A stretch of 64,000 nucleotides of DNA from Astropecten irregularis (GCA_963971285.1 OZ020262.1:3598082-3662081), one strand, 5' to 3'; shown: positions 35,219 to 46,775, numbered from the stretch's first letter. A program made the numbers and translations. The notes: generated by a model not told the origin, from the sequence alone.

Positions 35219-36490
35219 TCCGAGATATATCTCGGAAAGACGTATTTCTCTGATATCCTATCTCGGAAAGACGTCTTTCTCTGATATCCTTTCTCCGTAA
35301 GACGTCTTTCCCTGATATCCTATCTCGGAAAGACGTCTTTCACTGATATCCTATCTCGGAAAGACGTCTTTCCCTGATATCCTATCTCGGAAAGACGTCT
35401 TTCTCTGATATCCTATCTCGGAAAGACGTCTTTCCCTGATATCCTATCTCGGAAAGACGTATTTCTCTGATATCCTATCTCGGAAAGACGTCTTTCTCTG
35501 ATATCCTATCTCGGAAAGACGTCTTTCTCTGATATCCTATCTCGGAAAGACGTCTTTCTCTGATATCCTATCTCCGAAAGACGTCTTTCTCCGATATCCT
35601 TTCTCGGAAAGACGTCTTTCTCTGATATCCTCTCTCGGAAAGACGTCTTTCCCTGATATCCTATCTCGGAAAGACGTCTTTCTCTGATATCCTATCTCGG
35701 AAGACGTCTTTCTCTGATATCGTTTCTCCGTAAGACGTCTTTCCCTGATATCCTATCTCGGAAAGACGTCTTTCTCTGATATCCTATCTCGGAAAGACGT
35801 CTTTCCCTGATATCCTATCTCGGAAAGACGTCTTTCTCTGATATCCTATCTCGGAAAGACGTCTTTCTCTGATATCCTATCTCGGAAAGACGTCTTTCCC
35901 TGATATCCTATCTCGGAAAGACGTCTTTCTCTGATATCCTATCTCGGAAAGACGTCTTTCCCTGATATCCTTTCTCGGAAAGACGTCTTTCCCTGATATC
36001 CTATCTCGGAAAGACGTATTTCTCTGATATCCTATCTCGGAAAGACGTCTTTCTCTGATATCCTATCTCGGAAAGACGTCTTTCTCTGATATCCTATCTC
36101 GGAAAGACGTCTTTCTCTGATATCCTATCTCCGAAAGACGTCTTTCTCTGATATCCTATCTCCGAAAGACGTCTTTCTCTGATATCCTATCTCCGAAAGA
36201 CGTCTTTCTCTGATATCCTATCTCGGAAAGACGTCTTTCTCTGATATCCTATCTCCGAAAGACGTCTTTCTCCGATATCCTTTCTCGGAAAGACGTCTTT
36301 CTCTGATATCCTCTCTCGGAAAGACGTCTTTCCCTGATATCCTATCTCGGAAAGACGTCTTTCCCTGATACCCTATCTCGGAAAGACGTCTTTCCCTGAT
36401 ATCCTATCTCGGAAAGACGTCTTTCTCTGATATCCTATCTCGGAAAGACGTCTTTCTTTGATATCCTATCTCGGAAAGACGTCTTTCTCT
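35219..36490. repeat. Minisatellite array 1, 31-bp unit, about 41 copies
   Basis: 1,272 bases of a 31-bp unit whose core is the perfect palindrome GGAAAGACGTCTTTCC (often with T for the last C), followed by a GATATC word. Variants are few: CTC/CCC in the spacer, CGTATTT for CGTCTTT, TCTCCGTAAG for TCTCGGAAAG. The array opens with another perfect palindrome, TCCGAGATATATCTCGGA. Confidence 0.97.
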
Positions 36491-37114
36491 GTCCAGTGCA
36501 AACCCCACGTCGGTCAGTTTGTAATGCACACATTCCAATTCACGCGCCATATAACCCTTCACCGTATTTCATAAAGTTTCCAATGCTCAGGAAATTGACT
36601 TGCTTTTGTTAGGCGAATGATTCTTATGCGATATATCTACCATATCATATTAGCACAAACATGTGCCTTTCCTTCAGCTAGTTTCCTTGTTCTTGCTGTT
36701 TTTGTGTTTGTTTTGTTTTGTTGCAGTAATACAACAATCCCTGTAATTTCCCCAATGTTGAGTTGCTAATGTATGAGGACTGTGACGGCCAAAGACGGAA
36801 CTAGAGTCATTGAGCCTAATCGGGTAACGTTTCAGCTTCCCATCTATATATAGTCAGGCCCTTACCAAGAGCAGCGGTAAACGGGTGAAAAGTCGCCGCG
36901 CATTTAAAATAAATAAAATGTGATAGCAAAAATAAAGAGACACTACCGCTGTATTGAGATTAGAATTGCTTCCTCAATTTGTATGACAAAGGGCCTCGTA
37001 ACGTCCTCTTGCAATTCTGTAAATCAAATTGTGCAAGCCAATGGGGAAAGTTTGTCATTGACTAGCCGTGCGCTGGTTGTTTTTATCTTCATGGTAAATA
37101 AGTCATTGGGAAGT

Positions 37115-37235
37115 GAACTAAGAACAATTGACTGAATCGGGATTCGAACCAGCGACCCCCGGAAAATAACCGTACCGGCGCTCTTACCAACTGAACTACC
37201 CAACCCTATGTTGATGGTGTCCCTAATAGTCAACT
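37115..37235 (-). repeat. tRNA-derived SINE-like repeat, family A, duplication copy 2
   Basis: Minus strand: GGGTTGGGTAGTTCAGTTGG, GCGCCGGTACGG, CTGGTTCGAATCCCGATTC. Partner of the copy at 30880. Confidence 0.82.
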
Positions 37236-37738
37236 ATTTGTTCGTTTGGCAGTCAGAAGCCATGAAACCATGCACATACCTATATCCCAAGGATCGTTTC
37301 ACTGATACGCGCAGCAATACTGCAACCTGAGAAACAGCACATGGGGATCATTCAAAGAGGATGCGACTTAAGAACCATCAAATATACCACAAGGGAAACT
37401 GACTGGAATTATAGATATTGTAACTAGTTAGATGTTGAAAATCCAAATAATCTAACTGAAGCTGAAACAATTCCTTAGTTCGCATTCTAGGTTTAGATTT
37501 TTGTTTTAATTGCTTGGACCCGTGTTTGATGACAAACACCATGCAGTCAATTAATTACTCAGAATCTGCTTGACGACAACCACATGTGGAGAAACCACAA
37601 AATACTGAACTGAAATGTTTTAGTTTAGGAGTGGCAATTGCCCTAATTACATTTTAGTTGTGTTTTTTTACATTGTTAGCGAACCTGTATGACAAAGTAT
37701 TGTGTGTGAGTCGATGGCGTCACGTAACAGACGTCTGT

Positions 37739-38062
37739 TTAAAGGTAATGTCATACTTTGATTTTTGCCGATTGCAGATAAGTAACAGTCATCTGTGAAA
37801 TTCCCAGTCCCATACGGTGCCCACCTTTTGAGAAAACAGTGAAAAAAGGCGTCCATGGTATTTTAACAAACTTTTCACAGTTATTTTTTATCTTCAGAAG
37901 ACTTTGGTTATTGATTTTACACTTTTCTGGAATACAGCATTTCAGGCAGAACAAATTAATGGTATGTTTCTATCGTCATCTTTATACCCTGTAAGTTATA
38001 GGGAAATCTGTGTAGATTTCTGTTTCGGTATGTTATCAAAGTATGATTATGTAGTACCTTTC
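37739..38062. mobile_element. TTAA-type miniature element, duplication copy 2
   Basis: Partner of the element at 31527, with a few substitutions and a short deletion (ATACAGTAACAG region). Confidence 0.8.
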
Positions 38063-38737
38063 ACACAGTGTGTGGCAGAGAGACCCATTAACCCTATAGT
38101 CCTTACATACAGATCTTTCACCTACATAGTGACTGACGACAGATTCCTCATGAGCAGCGTGCATTGTGGATTTATGACGGCCGTGTCGGGCGAGCGAAGC
38201 CCCCACGATTACACCCAACCAAGTATGGCATGCACTTGAAAGACACAATGCAAACACATCCTTGTAAGCTATACACCATGAAATACATCAAGTAAATACA
38301 AATGACAATAAAAAGGTCAAATGGTATTTGCTGGAATTTAAGTCTGGTAAATTCAAGAACTAGTAATAATTATGTCAAGTACAACACGACAATAAAGCAA
38401 TGAAAGAAAACCACATTGACGAATCAACTACACCACTATGGAGACTTTGTTTATTGTGTTTGCATAAGGAATATGGGATCCAAGATCATAAAACAACATT
38501 CCCATGGTGTTTTTAAGTTCATCCTTTTCAATAAAAACCGAGGGCATTGAATTCCACTTGGTGGTCTGCCAACCTTGCTTTGTTAAATACTGCTTGGTAA
38601 AATACTCTTCATGTACGCCTGAAATGAAGTTTTGAAGCCCGCACTGCACCTACAAAATTATGAATTCATTGCTGGTCTAGAACCTCGCATGCTTACATAA
38701 TTATCTAAATTGCTCGTCGCGCATACCAAAGTATGGC

Positions 38738-38976
38738 CAATTTCATAAAACTATTAAGCACAACATTTTGCTAAGCATTACATTTCTGTCTTAATATAAA
38801 AACAGGGTTAACAACCAAATGTCCATGTGCTATGTATCACTTGTGATTGTTCTTTGGCTGTTATTCGCTGACCATGAATATCAAATGGAATTTTCAACGG
38901 TGGTTTGTTTTATTGGGCGAGACATTTTTGTGCTAAGCAAATTTGTGTGCTTAACAGTTTTATGAAATTGGCCCCT
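38738..38976. mobile_element. GGGGCC-AATTTCATAA family element, duplication copy 2
   Basis: Near-identical partner of the element at 32517, carried by the tandem duplication. Confidence 0.75.
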
Positions 38977-39270
38977 GGTGCCCTTTCGTCATAACTCGTG
39001 TACTAGAGCGCCAATTATTGATATTTTGATATTATTCTCAACATACTACTTCTGCAGATTTTTGTCCAGACAAAATAATTGAAGTTGTCCAAAAATATGT
39101 CGATTTCGGGATGGGGAAAAATCGGAAAAAACATGCATACCCAATAGCCTTGATGCCAGTAGTGTAGACACGTCCTCAGACCTGGGGGGGTTGATCTTGT
39201 AGCTGAGTCGTACTTCCATATACGTTTGTGCACAAAATCATTTTTTATATATATAAAAAGTGAAAACCTG

Positions 39271-39286
39271 GGGGGGGGGGGGGGGG
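39271..39286. repeat. G homopolymer in duplication copy 2
   Basis: About 15 G in a row; copy 1 has only six at the same place (33057 region). A recent slippage difference between the two copies, or an assembly artefact. Confidence 0.85.
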
Positions 39287-39617
39287 TTGCAACCCCCCTA
39301 GCCCCCCGGGATCTACGCCCATGCTTGATGCTGAGTTTTTGTGTGTATTTCCATGACCACACCTAACTCTTGCTGAAGTGTAGGTACGGTCAATTCTGTT
39401 TTTACAGTCCTGTGGTTCTTCCACAGGGATGGGGACTGTGAATATCTTGCATTGCAGCTTTCTTTTTGTTTTTGTCCTGTTTGCATATGACATCCCACAG
39501 AGGGATACATGCTACCCATAACTCAATTTGGTTTTTCTCGTTGTCTTTAGACCCCTCCGTAGCTGCCATTTTGTCCAAATCACATGATCACACTAGGTCA
39601 GGTGACGTGGAGCCTAC

Positions 39618-39825
39618 TCCTGATTGGTTATTGTCGGCAGTATGTCGACGAAATAAATGCATTTCCATTCTTTCGTCAACATCTGAGCGACGGACATCCA
39701 ACTGTCTTTGCTCTACAATGTGTACTGTCAACATTTTCAGTAAAAAAGTATATCTACATGGTCAACATGTTACCGAAATTGTCACCGAAAATGTTGGCAG
39801 TGTACTGCACTCTGCTTTACAAAAA
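39618..39825. mobile_element. GGTAACATGTTGCC family miniature element, duplication copy 2
   Basis: Partner of the element at 33400. A short deletion (ACAGTTGGA) near 39692 separates the two. Confidence 0.7.
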
Positions 39826-41426
39826 TACTATTCGGTAATACTATAATATATCACAAGATTCAAAAGAGAGAAACTACTCGTTGGTGTTAAAAAGGAAACA
39901 AGATTAGAAAACATCACTCTGTCTTGAGTTGACATGGGATCATCATATCTTTAAAGGCCTACACGGGATGTACTTTAATTTATTTGAATTGTGCAGAAGT
40001 AAAATGTCGCAGTATTAAAGTATCAGTTCAACGTGTCTTAGCATCTAGCGAATACACGGGTTTACACCATGGCGGCCATCTTGGATTTTGATCGCAACTT
40101 CAAAACGAGGCACTTCCACGCGTGCGCACTTTTCCAAGTGTAAGCCCGTCCATTGTCGAAAACAGTACACGGGTTTACGCTTCGGCAGTTTTGATCGCGA
40201 CTTCAAAACGAGGCACTATCACGCATGCGCTTTTTTGGAAATGTAAACCCGTGTATTTTTTGGTTTACGCTCGGTCCAACATGGCGGACCTCTGGTCGGG
40301 GTGCAGACCAGTAAATAAATTCCCATAGGTTCCCATGCTAAATAGCTAATTTTAAAAAAATATTAAAAATACCCAGAAGTTTCTCAGACACTCAATGAAG
40401 CTGAAAACTTTAATTTTCATTATCTTTTCAATTTTCTAAACGGTAACCAACAACTTTTTAAGAATACATCCTAAGGAAAATACCCTGAAAACGGTCATGT
40501 TGACTGGTGCAAGACTAAAAAAAAACGTACCCCTGCCCTACATACAGGCCCAAGTAGAGCGAGTTTAGGGCCAGAATTCATCCAAACAGCTCAAAGTTGA
40601 AAGTCCAAACTCTGGCGACTGGGTTCCATCCATTTTCTTTACAAGACTTCCCATGTAGGGCCCAGCAAATGATTTTATAAAAAATAATGAGCTCCTCGGA
40701 CTGATCTGGACCTATTCATTCATGCAAAAGCGTTTTAGCGCCCTCTCCAACTTTGTTTCTGTTCATCGACAGTGATGACAGAAACACTTTACTGGTCACA
40801 TCCACCAAAACACGCCCCAGAATGATGTTCAGTCAGACTGTACCGGTGACGTTGCGATGGAGCAGACATTAAAGCAGACTAGCCAAAGGTCAAAGCCGTT
40901 TTTTTTCCTACATGTGAAATGTTTCACAGTTTTACACCTTTTCTGCTGTAGAGTGAAAGGGGTGTTGAGTATTTGGCGGTAAAGAAGGCCTTCAATTTCA
41001 CAGCGAAATGAATTGTTTTCGGCTTGCTTTTTAAAAAGGAATACCACACATCTTGTAAGGCTTGTTATTAGAGCGGATGGATCAACATCACAAAAAGAAG
41101 ACGGAGAACAAGATTTGAAGCAACATCGCTGGCATGTTTTATTTGAACCATGAAGAAAAAACAAGGACAGCAGTGAAGCTTGAGAAAAAAATCAGTCTCC
41201 CCGACAGAGATAGAAATACAGATTATAGGCTAAGGTAGGAATCAATGAGGGTAATTGAAAGAAAGACTAATGTCTAAACATTGCCGGCCCTTTTGACGCA
41301 CTGTCATTGCTTGGCAGCGGGAAATGTTTGGTAGACGTCACAAACGTGGAATGACGCGCGCAGCCGATTTGCGCGCAGGTCGTTTGTGACGTCATCGATT
41401 CTACAGCAGACGCACGCACGCGCAGG

Positions 41427-42832
41427 CGTCTTTCCGAGATATATCTCGGAAAGACGTCTTTCTCTGATATCCTATCTCGGAAAGACGTCTTTCTCTGATA
41501 TCCTATCTCGGAAAGACGTCTTTCTCTGATATCCTATCTCGGAAAGACGTCTTCCTCTGATATCCTATCTCGGAAAGACGTCTTTCTCTGATATCCTATC
41601 TCGGAAAGACGTCTTTCTCTGATATCCTATCTCCGTAAGACGTCTTTCTCTGATATCCTATCTCGGAAAGACGTCTTTCCCTGATATCCTATCTCGGAAA
41701 GACGTCTTTCTCTGATATCCTTTCTCCGTAAGACGTCTTTCCCTGATATCCTATCTCGGAAAGACGTCTTTCTCTGATATCCTTTCTCCGTAAGACGTCT
41801 TTCCCTGATATCCTATCTCGGAAAGACGTCTTTCTCTGATATCCTATCTCGGAAAGACGTCTTTCCCTGATATCCTATCTCGGAAAGACGTCTTTCTCTG
41901 ATATCCCATCTCGGAAAGACGTCTTTCCCTGATATCCTATCTCGGAAAGACGTCTTTCTCTGATATCCTATCTCGGAAAGACGTCTTTCTCTGATATCCT
42001 ATCTCGGAAAGACGTTTCTCTGATATCCTATCTCGGAAAGACGTCTTTCCCTGGGCTGGATTTCACAAAGCACTAATATTAATCTTAAGATGAGTCGTTC
42101 AGTATCACCATAGTACGGAAGCTTATAGTGACCATCCGAGTTTCCGAGTTTCCGAGATAATTATCGTCCCGGAAAGACGTCTTTCCCTGATATCCTATCT
42201 CGGAAAGACGTCTTTCCCTGATATCCTATCTCGGAAAGACGTCTTTCCCTGATATCCTATCTCGGAAAGACGTCTTTCCCTGATATCCTATCTCGGAAAG
42301 ACGTCTTTCCCTGATATCCTATCTCGGAAAGACGTCTTTCCCTGATATCCTATCTCGGAAAGACGTCTTTCTCTGATATCCTATCTCGGAAAGACGTCTT
42401 TCTCTGATATCCTATATCGGAAAGACGTCTTTCCCTGATATCCTATCTCGGAAAGACGTCTTTCTCTGATATCCTATCTCGGAAAGACGTCTTTCTCTGA
42501 TATCCTATCTCGGAAAGACGTCTTTCTCTGATATCCTATCTCGGAAAGACGTATTTCTCTGATATCCTATCTCGGAAAGACGTCTTTCTCTGATATCCTA
42601 TCTCGGAAAGACGTCTTTCTCTGATATCCTATCTCGGAAAGGCGTCTTTCTCTGATATCCTTTCTCCGTAAGACGTATTTCCCTGATATCCTATCTCGGA
42701 AAGACGTCTTTCTCTGATATCCTATCTCCGTAAGACGTCTTTCTCTGATATCCTATCTCGGAAAGACGTCTTTCTCACGATATCCTTTCTCCGTAAGACG
42801 TCTTTCCCTGATATCCTACTTCTGAAAGACGT
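41427..42832. repeat. Minisatellite array 2, same 31-bp unit, about 41 copies, interrupted
   Basis: Same unit and variants as array 1. About 117 bases at 42053-42169 are foreign: GGGCTGGATTTCACAAAGCA followed by AT-rich text, like the miniature element at 54870. The array ends in degenerate units near 42832. Confidence 0.97.
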
Positions 42833-42971
42833 TCACATGGACGCGCTAAAAAGTCACGTGAATGAGGCGACGCGGTCGGGTAAATTTGAATAAGCAACAT
42901 CAAATTAGCAGATAAAAAAGGCCGTTGTCTTCACATCTATATTAACTTGCTCAACGTAAAAATCACATTCC

Positions 42972-43299
42972 GACTTGATCATAGAGATACATACTAATAA
43001 ACTAGAGGGCGGACGCACAATACTTCCCTGTACTGTGACGCTGTGATGGCATGTATCCCGTGCCGCCATTACTATAATGGGCACGAATTACGTATACGCA
43101 TGCGTACCATACCGCAACGGGGTGACGGAGCACTTGCGTAAACTACAGTACAAAGGCCTACGCCGTACGTACACAGCAAAGATAGTAAAGCGCCGGCGCA
43201 GTGCCCATTTCAGTTATGGCGGATCGATCCCCATGTTGTAACAGAAATTTCGCCGAGCCTGCCCTCTAGTTTATTAGTATGTATCTCTATGGACTTGAT
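42972..43299. mobile_element. hAT-like miniature transposon with perfect TIRs and 8-bp target duplication
   Basis: The element spans 42980-43291. Its first and last 31 bases are exact reverse complements, starting CATAGAGATACATACTAA. The 8 bases GACTTGAT stand directly outside both ends (42972-42979 and 43292-43299). An 8-bp target duplication is the hallmark of hAT-superfamily transposons. There is no room for a transposase in 312 bases, so it moves in trans if at all. Perfect ends imply a recent insertion. Confidence 0.9.
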
Positions 43300-43747
43300 A
43301 GGCCACTGGAGCTTAACACACCATTTTAATTTTGTGTAGCCTCATTGACGTGACTAATGGCAGCCACCCTGGCAAAGATGCTGTATCGCGTCTCTGCGGC
43401 CTTGAGTCGCTGTGAGAAGATCGAATGCGATGGGTCTCCACATGCCACCGGCAAGCACCGACTACTACAGTACATCTGATTCATCTACCATCAAGCAGGC
43501 CCGGTCCTACGGAGGGAAGGGGGGGGGGGTTACACGTTGGGGGGCTCCCCCAAATTTTGTCTATCCTCCAAAATAATGCAATTGAAAAAGAAAAACCATT
43601 CTTGAAAATACTGGATTTGTTCAGTTATTAGGCGCCAATTACATTTAAAAAAACGCGTTGTGTAGGCTATAGGTGCATGTTTTTCGACCCCTAATAAGAC
43701 ATAGCAGAAGCGAGTGTTAGAAGAACCCAAAATATTGGGTCTTCTAG

Positions 43748-43765
43748 CCCCCCCCCCCCCCCCCA
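43748..43765. repeat. C homopolymer
   Basis: About 18 C followed by ACCC, beside two copies of the TCTTCTAGCCCCCC motif that also occurs, inverted, at 23300-23395. Confidence 0.85.
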
Positions 43766-43819
43766 CCCAACAAAATATTGTGGCTCTTCTAGCCCCCCAA
43801 AAAAATTGGCTCTAGAACC

Positions 43820-44740
43820 GCTGGATGTACAAGCAAGGTGGCGTTTGCGAGTTAGTCCTTGGCGTGTTTAAATGCAATGATGCGTTCCTCTGTCCAATCG
43901 ACCCGTCTTGGTTGACCGGCCGGCCGATCGCAGAACATGTCGGTAAAGTGGTGCAAAGATGGTTGCTGCCTCAGGGATGAATCGTAGATACAAGTTGAAA
44001 AGTCCAAGGAATAGACGTAGGTCGAGCAAACTCACGGACTTCCTTCACTCGCTTCTCGATGGGTCGGATGCCATCTGCGCTGACATGGTGCCCCAAGAAG
44101 ATGAGGGAAGTACGTCGGGACAGCTAACCGAAACTGAAAATCGGATCGTTAGTTTGATGGGTGCCCGCATCCCTATGTGTGGGGCTAGGGTATTCGGTAT
44201 AGATGCTGGGGGTCGATTTGGCCGCGCTACCACCTCCAGCCCAATTGGCTGTCTTCTTTCCTTGACAATGAGTCATATCCTCTGCCTACCAAGGTATATT
44301 TGCCTTTCATTTGGACCCTGGAGACAATCCACGGAAGTTGCGGGATCATTGCGGGAACGTCTTGTGGTCCCGCAAATTTCCAGGTGGTTTGCGGGCACAT
44401 GCAAATTTAAAGGTGTTGCGTGAATAACCCGCAAGTGCTTGCGGGACGGTTGCGGGGAAGTTGCGTGCCCGTAAATCGTTGCGGTTGCTTTGTGAATAAG
44501 GCCCCTGGTGGTACGCCTTGACAAGATCCATGTTCGAAAAGAATTATCTTCTTGTCATTCAAAGCTGCAGAGAAGTCGTGGATATGGAACTGGGTAACGA
44601 TCAGGTACTGTCTGGGCGTTGACCGAACGATAATCTCCACACGGGCGCCAGTCCTCTGGTGTAGATTTGAGAACCATGTGTAGTTGGGATGCCCAGTTAC
44701 TGAATGATGGTCTGATATAACAAAGCTACACAGCTAGTTA
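43820..44740 (-). mobile_element. Ty3/Gypsy-like pol fragment, broken
   Basis: Minus strand. 44513-44740 reads [20 protein letters not shown] and, in a shifted frame, DLVKAYHQ, the first reverse-transcriptase blocks of Ty3/Gypsy elements. 43820-44105 reads FLGHHVSADGIRPIEKRVKE, then after a shift LGLFNLYLRFIPEAATIFAP, and V.WTEERIIAFKHAKD with LANATLLVHP at the start of RNase H. The catalytic YxDD block between them is gone, replaced by a GCGGG-rich insertion (44310-44512) and other sequence. No long terminal repeats were recognised. Confidence 0.8.
44310..44512. mobile_element. GCGGG-rich miniature element inserted in Gypsy pol
   Basis: About 200 bases with repeated CGCAACTTCC / GTTGCGGGA words in both orientations. 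One edge, GGGGCCTTATTCACAAAGCA on the minus strand, lies directly after the AYHQ codons of the Gypsy fragment. It looks like a foldback miniature transposon; the other boundary is unclear. Confidence 0.5.
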
Positions 44741-45599
44741 ATGTGGTGCACCCCTAGCCGCGAGCGCCTGACCTCGAGCGCCCTCTCTCGGTGAATAGCA
44801 GAAAGTCAAGAGTCTCCCTTACAGGGTGAGTCCAGTAGTGATGTTGTTCATAACAAATGACACTCAAAAGTTCAGTAAAGCATATATTTAACAAGCACTC
44901 TCTCCTGCTTATTGGAAAATTTTTTAAAGCTATTCATTGTTCAAGCTGTCCATGGAATATACTTGACAAACAAAATTATGTAAAGTAATCTTTACAACCC
45001 TTTGCTACTTAATCATATTTAGATTCAGTCAAGCCCTGTGTTCGTTTTCCATTAAAACGTATGATATCACTTTTATTTTGATCTATATTTAATATTGTGT
45101 TGCTGTGACCCACACACGCATTAGAATAAAACAGGAACAGAAAAACAAACAGACAACCCGACGGGGAGACATGCAAAAAATAATGTAAAATTAATTCATA
45201 AAAAAGGAACAATTATCTAGGTAGTGTACAATGTACGCCGTAACTTGAAAACTGGGAAAATGAACAGGCAGAGTTAAAAAAAAAAAACCAGTAAAATCAT
45301 GGACACAGGCTATTCAACTCATCCTCCTGACATTTCAAACAAACAAAAAGAGCAAAAGTTAAGCAGACCGTCAGGTGTTCAGGGGCACGCGATTCACCGG
45401 GATTCTTTCACCCGGCTTACCGGCTCCCATAATAGTCCCCATAGGCTTACTGGCAAGCCGACTACTGCATATCCTCCCCACCATTGAGACCTTAGCCTGA
45501 CATGCAAAGCTCTGAAGGACTAAGAGGGAGAAACAAGGCGGCCCCTGGACCATCGCGGTGCCAGGGTCCGCTCATGCCATGTTCCATTCATTATCAGAG

Positions 45600-45680
45600 A
45601 GTCAGGATCGGAGAATCGAACCCAGACTGCCGGAAGTCTGAGCGGTGGTACCGTCGCTTATTCCACCGAGCCACGAAGCG
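45600..45680 (-). repeat. tRNA-like sequence (probably SINE or tRNA pseudogene)
   Basis: Minus strand: TCGTGGCTCGGTGGAATAAG ... CTGGGTTCGATTCTCCG. A- and B-box-like parts are present but the acceptor stem does not pair. Confidence 0.4.
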
Positions 45681-45759
45681 TTGGTGAAATCGCAGCCCTT
45701 TCTAAAACTATTTATACCAGACAATTGATGGAAGTAAAACATTAAACAAATTTACTACC

Positions 45760-45832
45760 ACATAAGGGCTCGAACCCGGGACACCGAATTCGAAGTCCTA
45801 TTCCCGAACCACTCGGCCATGTGAAATGTACT
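45760..45832 (-). repeat. tRNA-like sequence (Leu/Ser-like head, probable pseudogene)
   Basis: Minus strand: CACATGGCCGAGTGGTTCGG (A box), GACTTCGAATTC (anticodon-arm area) and CCGGGTTCGAGCCC (B box). The outer bases CACAT and ATGTG can pair, so a worn tRNA gene is possible, but the anticodon arm is imperfect. Confidence 0.4.
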
Positions 45833-46019
45833 GACGGTGACATGGAATCTAGCAGTGAAGTGATCGTCAATACCCTATTCAAATCACTAAAATCACTCAA
45901 CCGTGAATACAGACAGTCTCAATGGTCACATATAACCCGTAATACGACAAACGACATTCGGTATTAAATCTCCCGGACTTTGATTAGGCGATTCCACAAC
46001 ATGGCAATTAAAGTGCAGC

Positions 46020-46190
46020 GTCTTCAGGGCCTGAATTCATCCAAATAGCTCAAAGTAAAAGACGAAACTCTTGGTGCCGAGTTTCATCCCTTTTTAAATA
46101 TTTTTTTTTTACATAGGGTTTAGAAAATGATTTTATAAAAACAATTTTGATCGTATGAGCTCCGCGGACTGATTTGTCATGTCTTCATTG
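46020..46190. repeat. Third, diverged copy of a piece of the 6.2 kb unit
   Basis: GCCTGAATTCATCCAAATAG through GAGCTCCGCGGACTGAT matches 34358-34500 and 40570-40710 with many changes. It shows that this part of the unit is itself a dispersed repeat. Confidence 0.7.
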
Positions 46191-46350
46191 CATGTGTTTC
46201 TGGACTGTAATTGTGAATGATTTGTATAGCTACCAAGAGTCATCTTGTGATTTACTGACCCTACCGGACAGATTCTGGAGCTTTTCGTGAATTTGGAAAA
46301 GAAATTTTGGAGATGTTTCAAACTGGTTTGGCTGTATTTTTACATGTACA

Positions 46351-46722
46351 GTGCATCCTCTGGAGCGCTCACAATATGGTGAGTCAAAAGACCATGCCTT
46401 GAATGGTGACATCGACAAAGGCCTTTACCAGGGATTATCACATCTGAATAGAATCTTAGCTCAGCATTATCACCTTTCAACAATGGCACCAAAGCACTTT
46501 CAGTATTCAAGATCAACCCTTATAACTCTGGGGCATACAGATAGTTCTAAAGCTAAACCACCAGCCAATGTGATCTCCTTATTGAAGGAAAACAACATAT
46601 TGAGGTACCGTGGTCGGCGTGGAAGAGTGAAAACTAGAAGAAAGGATTCCAAAAATCTGAATGTGTTAACTATAGACACTTCAACTGACGTTATTGATGT
46701 GAATGTTGGTGAGGATATATGA
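46351..46722 (+). other. Unidentified 123-codon ORF with basic segment
   Basis: Reads MHPLERSQYGESKDHALNGD ... HYHLSTMAPKHFQYSRSTLI ... NILRYRGRRGRVKTRRKDSK ... NVLTIDTSTDVIDVNVGEDI. The RYRGRRGRVKTRR stretch resembles the segment just before the endonuclease in some non-LTR retroelement ORFs. No splice sites or partner exons were seen. Possibly a retroelement scrap; weak. Confidence 0.25.
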
Positions 46723-46775
46723 CTACATCTGTCATTGGAATGCTCGGTCACTGAGAAATATGTCACTCCTTCCAT

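Larger units (their letters stand above)
30255..36490. repeat. Tandem duplication copy 1 (unique part plus 31-bp minisatellite)
   Basis: The unit begins GTCCAGTGCAAACCCCACG and runs about 4.96 kb, then passes into the minisatellite at 35219. The next copy begins directly after the array at 36491 with the same words. The two copies differ by scattered substitutions and small indels and look well over 95 percent alike by eye. Contents include a SINE-like tRNA repeat, a TTAA miniature element, several GGGGCC-type miniature elements and a G-rich repeat. No gene was recognised. Confidence 0.92.
36491..42832. repeat. Tandem duplication copy 2 (unique part plus 31-bp minisatellite)
   Basis: Second copy, same order and orientation: unique part 36491-41426, minisatellite 41427-42832. 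Differences from copy 1 include a G-run of about 15 at 39271, an AATTA insertion near 38363 and several single-base changes. The array in this copy is interrupted by a GGGCTGGATTTCAC-type insertion that copy 1 lacks. Confidence 0.92.

Noticed and set aside
35219..36490. CRISPR-like look of the regular 31-bp repeats
   Set aside because: There are no unique spacers; the whole unit repeats, the sequence is eukaryotic and no cas gene is near. It is a minisatellite.
39015..39362. Pro- and Gly-rich ORF (GRRSRGARG...PPPPP)
   Set aside because: Translation of a G-rich dispersed repeat and homopolymer; such frames recur across repeats and do not mark a gene.
45760..45832. A functional tRNA gene
   Set aside because: The A and B boxes are fine, but the anticodon arm does not pair well and there is no clear TTTT terminator; kept only as a tRNA-like repeat.
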